A stretch of DNA of 64,000 nucleotides, taken from positions 4,833,980 to 4,897,979 of the forward strand of contig NZ_KI912107.1 of assembly GCF_000517085.1 (NCBI RefSeq). The letters run 5' to 3'. The notes beneath the pieces were generated by a model, which was not told the DNA's origin, ran no database searches, and saw only the letters and a list, made by a program, of their open reading frames with translations. This stretch comes from Saccharicrinis fermentans DSM 9555 = JCM 21142 (GTDB lineage: Bacteria > Bacteroidota > Bacteroidia > Bacteroidales > Marinilabiliaceae). Below are positions 62,273-64,000 of this stretch, one piece after another. Position numbers and translations under genes: made by a program. Within the stretch, counting starts at the first letter, position 1; every line of letters begins with the position of its first letter.

Positions 62273-64000
62273 ATGGCAAAATTTTTTAAATCATTACTAT
62301 TAACAGTTATTGGTTCTATAGTTACTGCATTATTTATCATATTGATATTTTTTGGAGTGATAGCATCCATTGCCTCTTCTGGAGAGAAAGAAACGAAGAT
62401 AAAAGAGGGTACTTTATTAACGATTGATCTGGATAAGGTAATTAAAGACAGGAGTGTGGATGATCCATTGTCTGATTTATTGGGTGAATCCCCCTTTTCT
62501 CAATCGCAGTTGGGATTAAACGATATTCTAAAAAATATAAAAAAAGCACAGCGTGATGATAAAATTACAGGTATATATCTAAAATGTGGAAACCCACAGA
62601 CTGGATATGCTACACTTAGCGAAATAAGAGATGAACTAAGGGCTTTTAAAGATTCAGGTAAATTTATTTATGCTTTTTCGCCTATGTATTCTCAAAAAGG
62701 ATATTATTTGGCTTCCGTAGCGTCTAAAGTCTATCTTCCTCCTCATGGTATGATGGAGCTTAAAGGACTTAGCTCTCAACGTACTTTCTTCAAGGGAGCA
62801 TTGGAAAAGATAGGTGTGGAGATGCAGATATTTAAACATGGAAAGTTTAAATCGGCTGTGGAACCTTATATGCTTGATCATATGAGTGAACCGTCCAAGG
62901 AGCAAACCATCACTTATGTAAACTCCATATGGAATTTTATTGTCAGTGGTATCTCGGAAGCCAGAGGTGTTTCAACTACTGAAATAAATCTATTGGCCGA
63001 TAATGGAGGAATGTTTTCCAGTAATGATGTTTTTGTGGAAGGTAAGTTATTGGACGGACTTAGATACAAAGATGAGGTTATTGCAGAACTGAAGGAACTG
63101 ACTGGAACCGACGAAGATGAGGATATAGAGCAAGTTAACCTTGCCGATTATAAATCGGTTTATGTTCCGAGAGAATCTAAGGGACTCTTAAAAGATAAAA
63201 TAGCGGTGATTTATGCTGAAGGTGAAATTGATGGTTCCGATGAGGATGGTATTAATTCAGAAAAACTCAGTAAAACCATTCGGGATGCACGAAGAGATAA
63301 ATCTATTAAGGCCGTGGTGTTGCGGGTTAATTCTCCCGGAGGATCGGGTGCCGGCTCTGATATTATATGGAGAGAAGTAAAGCTTTGTAAGGAAGTGAAA
63401 CCCGTGATTGTGTCTATGGGCGACTTGGCTGCTTCGGGTGGTTATTATATAGCCTGTGTCGCCGATACTATTGTTGCCAATCCTGCTACTTTAACAGGAT
63501 CCATCGGTGTGTTTGGTATGATGGCGAATGTGAAACCGGTAGCTAATAGATGGGGCTTTACTTTTGATGGCGTGAAAACAAATAAATATGCCGATGTTCC
63601 TTCTTTGACAAGACCTTTTACGAACGATGAAAAAGCCTTGTTCCAAGGATATGTGGATCGGTTTTATGATGTGTTTAAAGGGAGGTGTGCCGATGGAAGA
63701 AATACCACCAAAGAGGCTATTGATGAGATAGGACAAGGTAGAGTGTGGAGTGGGGAAAATGCAATGGATAGAAATTTGGTGGATGTGTTAGGTGGTCTGC
63801 AGACAGCTATCCGTATCGCAAAGGAGAAAGCGGGTCTGGAAAGCGCAAGAATTAAAGAAATGCCTGAGATGTTGTCGCCAATAGAAGAGATTTTAAAGGA
63901 TATGAAAAGCGAAGCAAAAGCATTTATGACAGAGTCTTTGCTTGGAGTGGATTATCAAAAGGTGCAACAGCTAAATTCAATTAAAGAATTGCATCCTATT
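62273..64000 (+). CDS. sppA: Signal peptide peptidase SppA, 67K type (3' end outside window)
   Basis: The first 576 residues of a membrane-anchored serine protease that degrades cleaved signal peptides. N-terminal helix at about 7-32. Two tandem S49 domains: the first carries the general base lysine in GKFKSAVEP (about residue 192), the second the nucleophile serine in GDLAASGGYY (about 387), the E. coli-type Ser/Lys dyad. NSPGGSGAGSD and GRVWSGENAM are also typical. The frame is open to the right edge; the last few residues and stop codon lie outside. Confidence 0.95.
   Translation, partial: MAKFFKSLLLTVIGSIVTALFIILIFFGVIASIASSGEKETKIKEGTLLTIDLDKVIKDRSVDDPLSDLLGESPFSQSQLGLNDILKNIKKAQRDDKITGIYLKCGNPQTGYATLSEIRDELRAFKDSGKFIYAFSPMYSQKGYYLASVASKVYLPPHGMMELKGLSSQRTFFKGALEKIGVEMQIFKHGKFKSAVEPYMLDHMSEPSKEQTITYVNSIWNFIVSGISEARGVSTTEINLLADNGGMFSSNDVFVEGKLLDGLRYKDEVIAELKELTGTDEDEDIEQVNLADYKSVYVPRESKGLLKDKIAVIYAEGEIDGSDEDGINSEKLSKTIRDARRDKSIKAVVLRVNSPGGSGAGSDIIWREVKLCKEVKPVIVSMGDLAASGGYYIACVADTIVANPATLTGSIGVFGMMANVKPVANRWGFTFDGVKTNKYADVPSLTRPFTNDEKALFQGYVDRFYDVFKGRCADGRNTTKEAIDEIGQGRVWSGENAMDRNLVDVLGGLQTAIRIAKEKAGLESARIKEMPEMLSPIEEILKDMKSEAKAFMTESLLGVDYQKVQQLNSIKELHPI

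Overview
The window reads as a chromosomal segment of a Bacteroidota bacterium, most likely an anaerobic or facultative marine relative of the Marinilabiliales. The reasons are the recurrent TTTG-N19-TAnnTTTG promoters, Bacteroidota-only families (DUF4271, DUF6452, DUF6048, paired M16 peptidases), an AT-rich genome with T/G-rich coding strands, and two GH117-type enzymes that point to red-algal agar as food. The species assignment is inference.

Positions 1-12.5 kb are accessory DNA. A large gene fuses a CHC2 zinc finger, a Toprim domain, a P-loop ATPase, a winged-helix-like segment and a complete tyrosine recombinase. It overlaps a second recombinase-like gene that lacks the first catalytic arginine, and a 49-residue protein follows. 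About 200 bases downstream begins a promoterless Rhs C-terminal tip (the conserved YCLNNPL-YTDPSG core motif followed by a variable toxin-like tail) with its own neighbour gene. The same order recurs at 7.8-10.9 kb: a decayed copy of the primase/recombinase module, the same non-coding shoulder, the same Rhs core end, then a different tip and a different candidate immunity gene. A three-gene Xre-RelB-RelE-like operon sits between the two copies. This looks like a mobile recombinase module associated with Rhs toxin tips and is the best candidate for an undescribed system here. A truncated xre gene and an IS66 remnant close the region.

Positions 12.7-29.7 kb are core genome: tRNA-Ala, tonB, hflX, pbpC with a possible small gene in front, a yccF/DUF417/LOG group, DUF4271 with a HemD-like gene, rnpA-yidD, rbfA, a methyltransferase, a LolC/E-type permease, dusB, a TlpA-like thioredoxin, three unknown genes and a ModF-like ATPase.

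Positions 29.7-34.2 kb are a graveyard of mobile DNA: a candidate small RNA, an ISAon1/ISL3-like remnant split in two, an apparently complete IS21-family element inside it, three copies of a GC-rich hairpin repeat, and a 51-bp tandem repeat.

Positions 34.2-45.2 kb hold two GH117-like lipoproteins beside a divergent TPR/HTH membrane regulator, a UPF0104 membrane protein, a solute-binding lipoprotein paired with a hybrid histidine kinase, and ilvE. From 45.3 to 53.5 kb come a small membrane-anchored protein, rlpA, an M16 peptidase pair, DUF6452/DUF6048, metK and two identical tRNA-Glu genes around rpsT. From 53.7 to 61 kb are radC and a surface-polysaccharide cluster (two glycosyltransferases, a flippase, an ATP-grasp protein, an acyltransferase and two FdtA-like ketoisomerases). 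The window ends with upp, folK and the start of sppA, which runs off the right edge.
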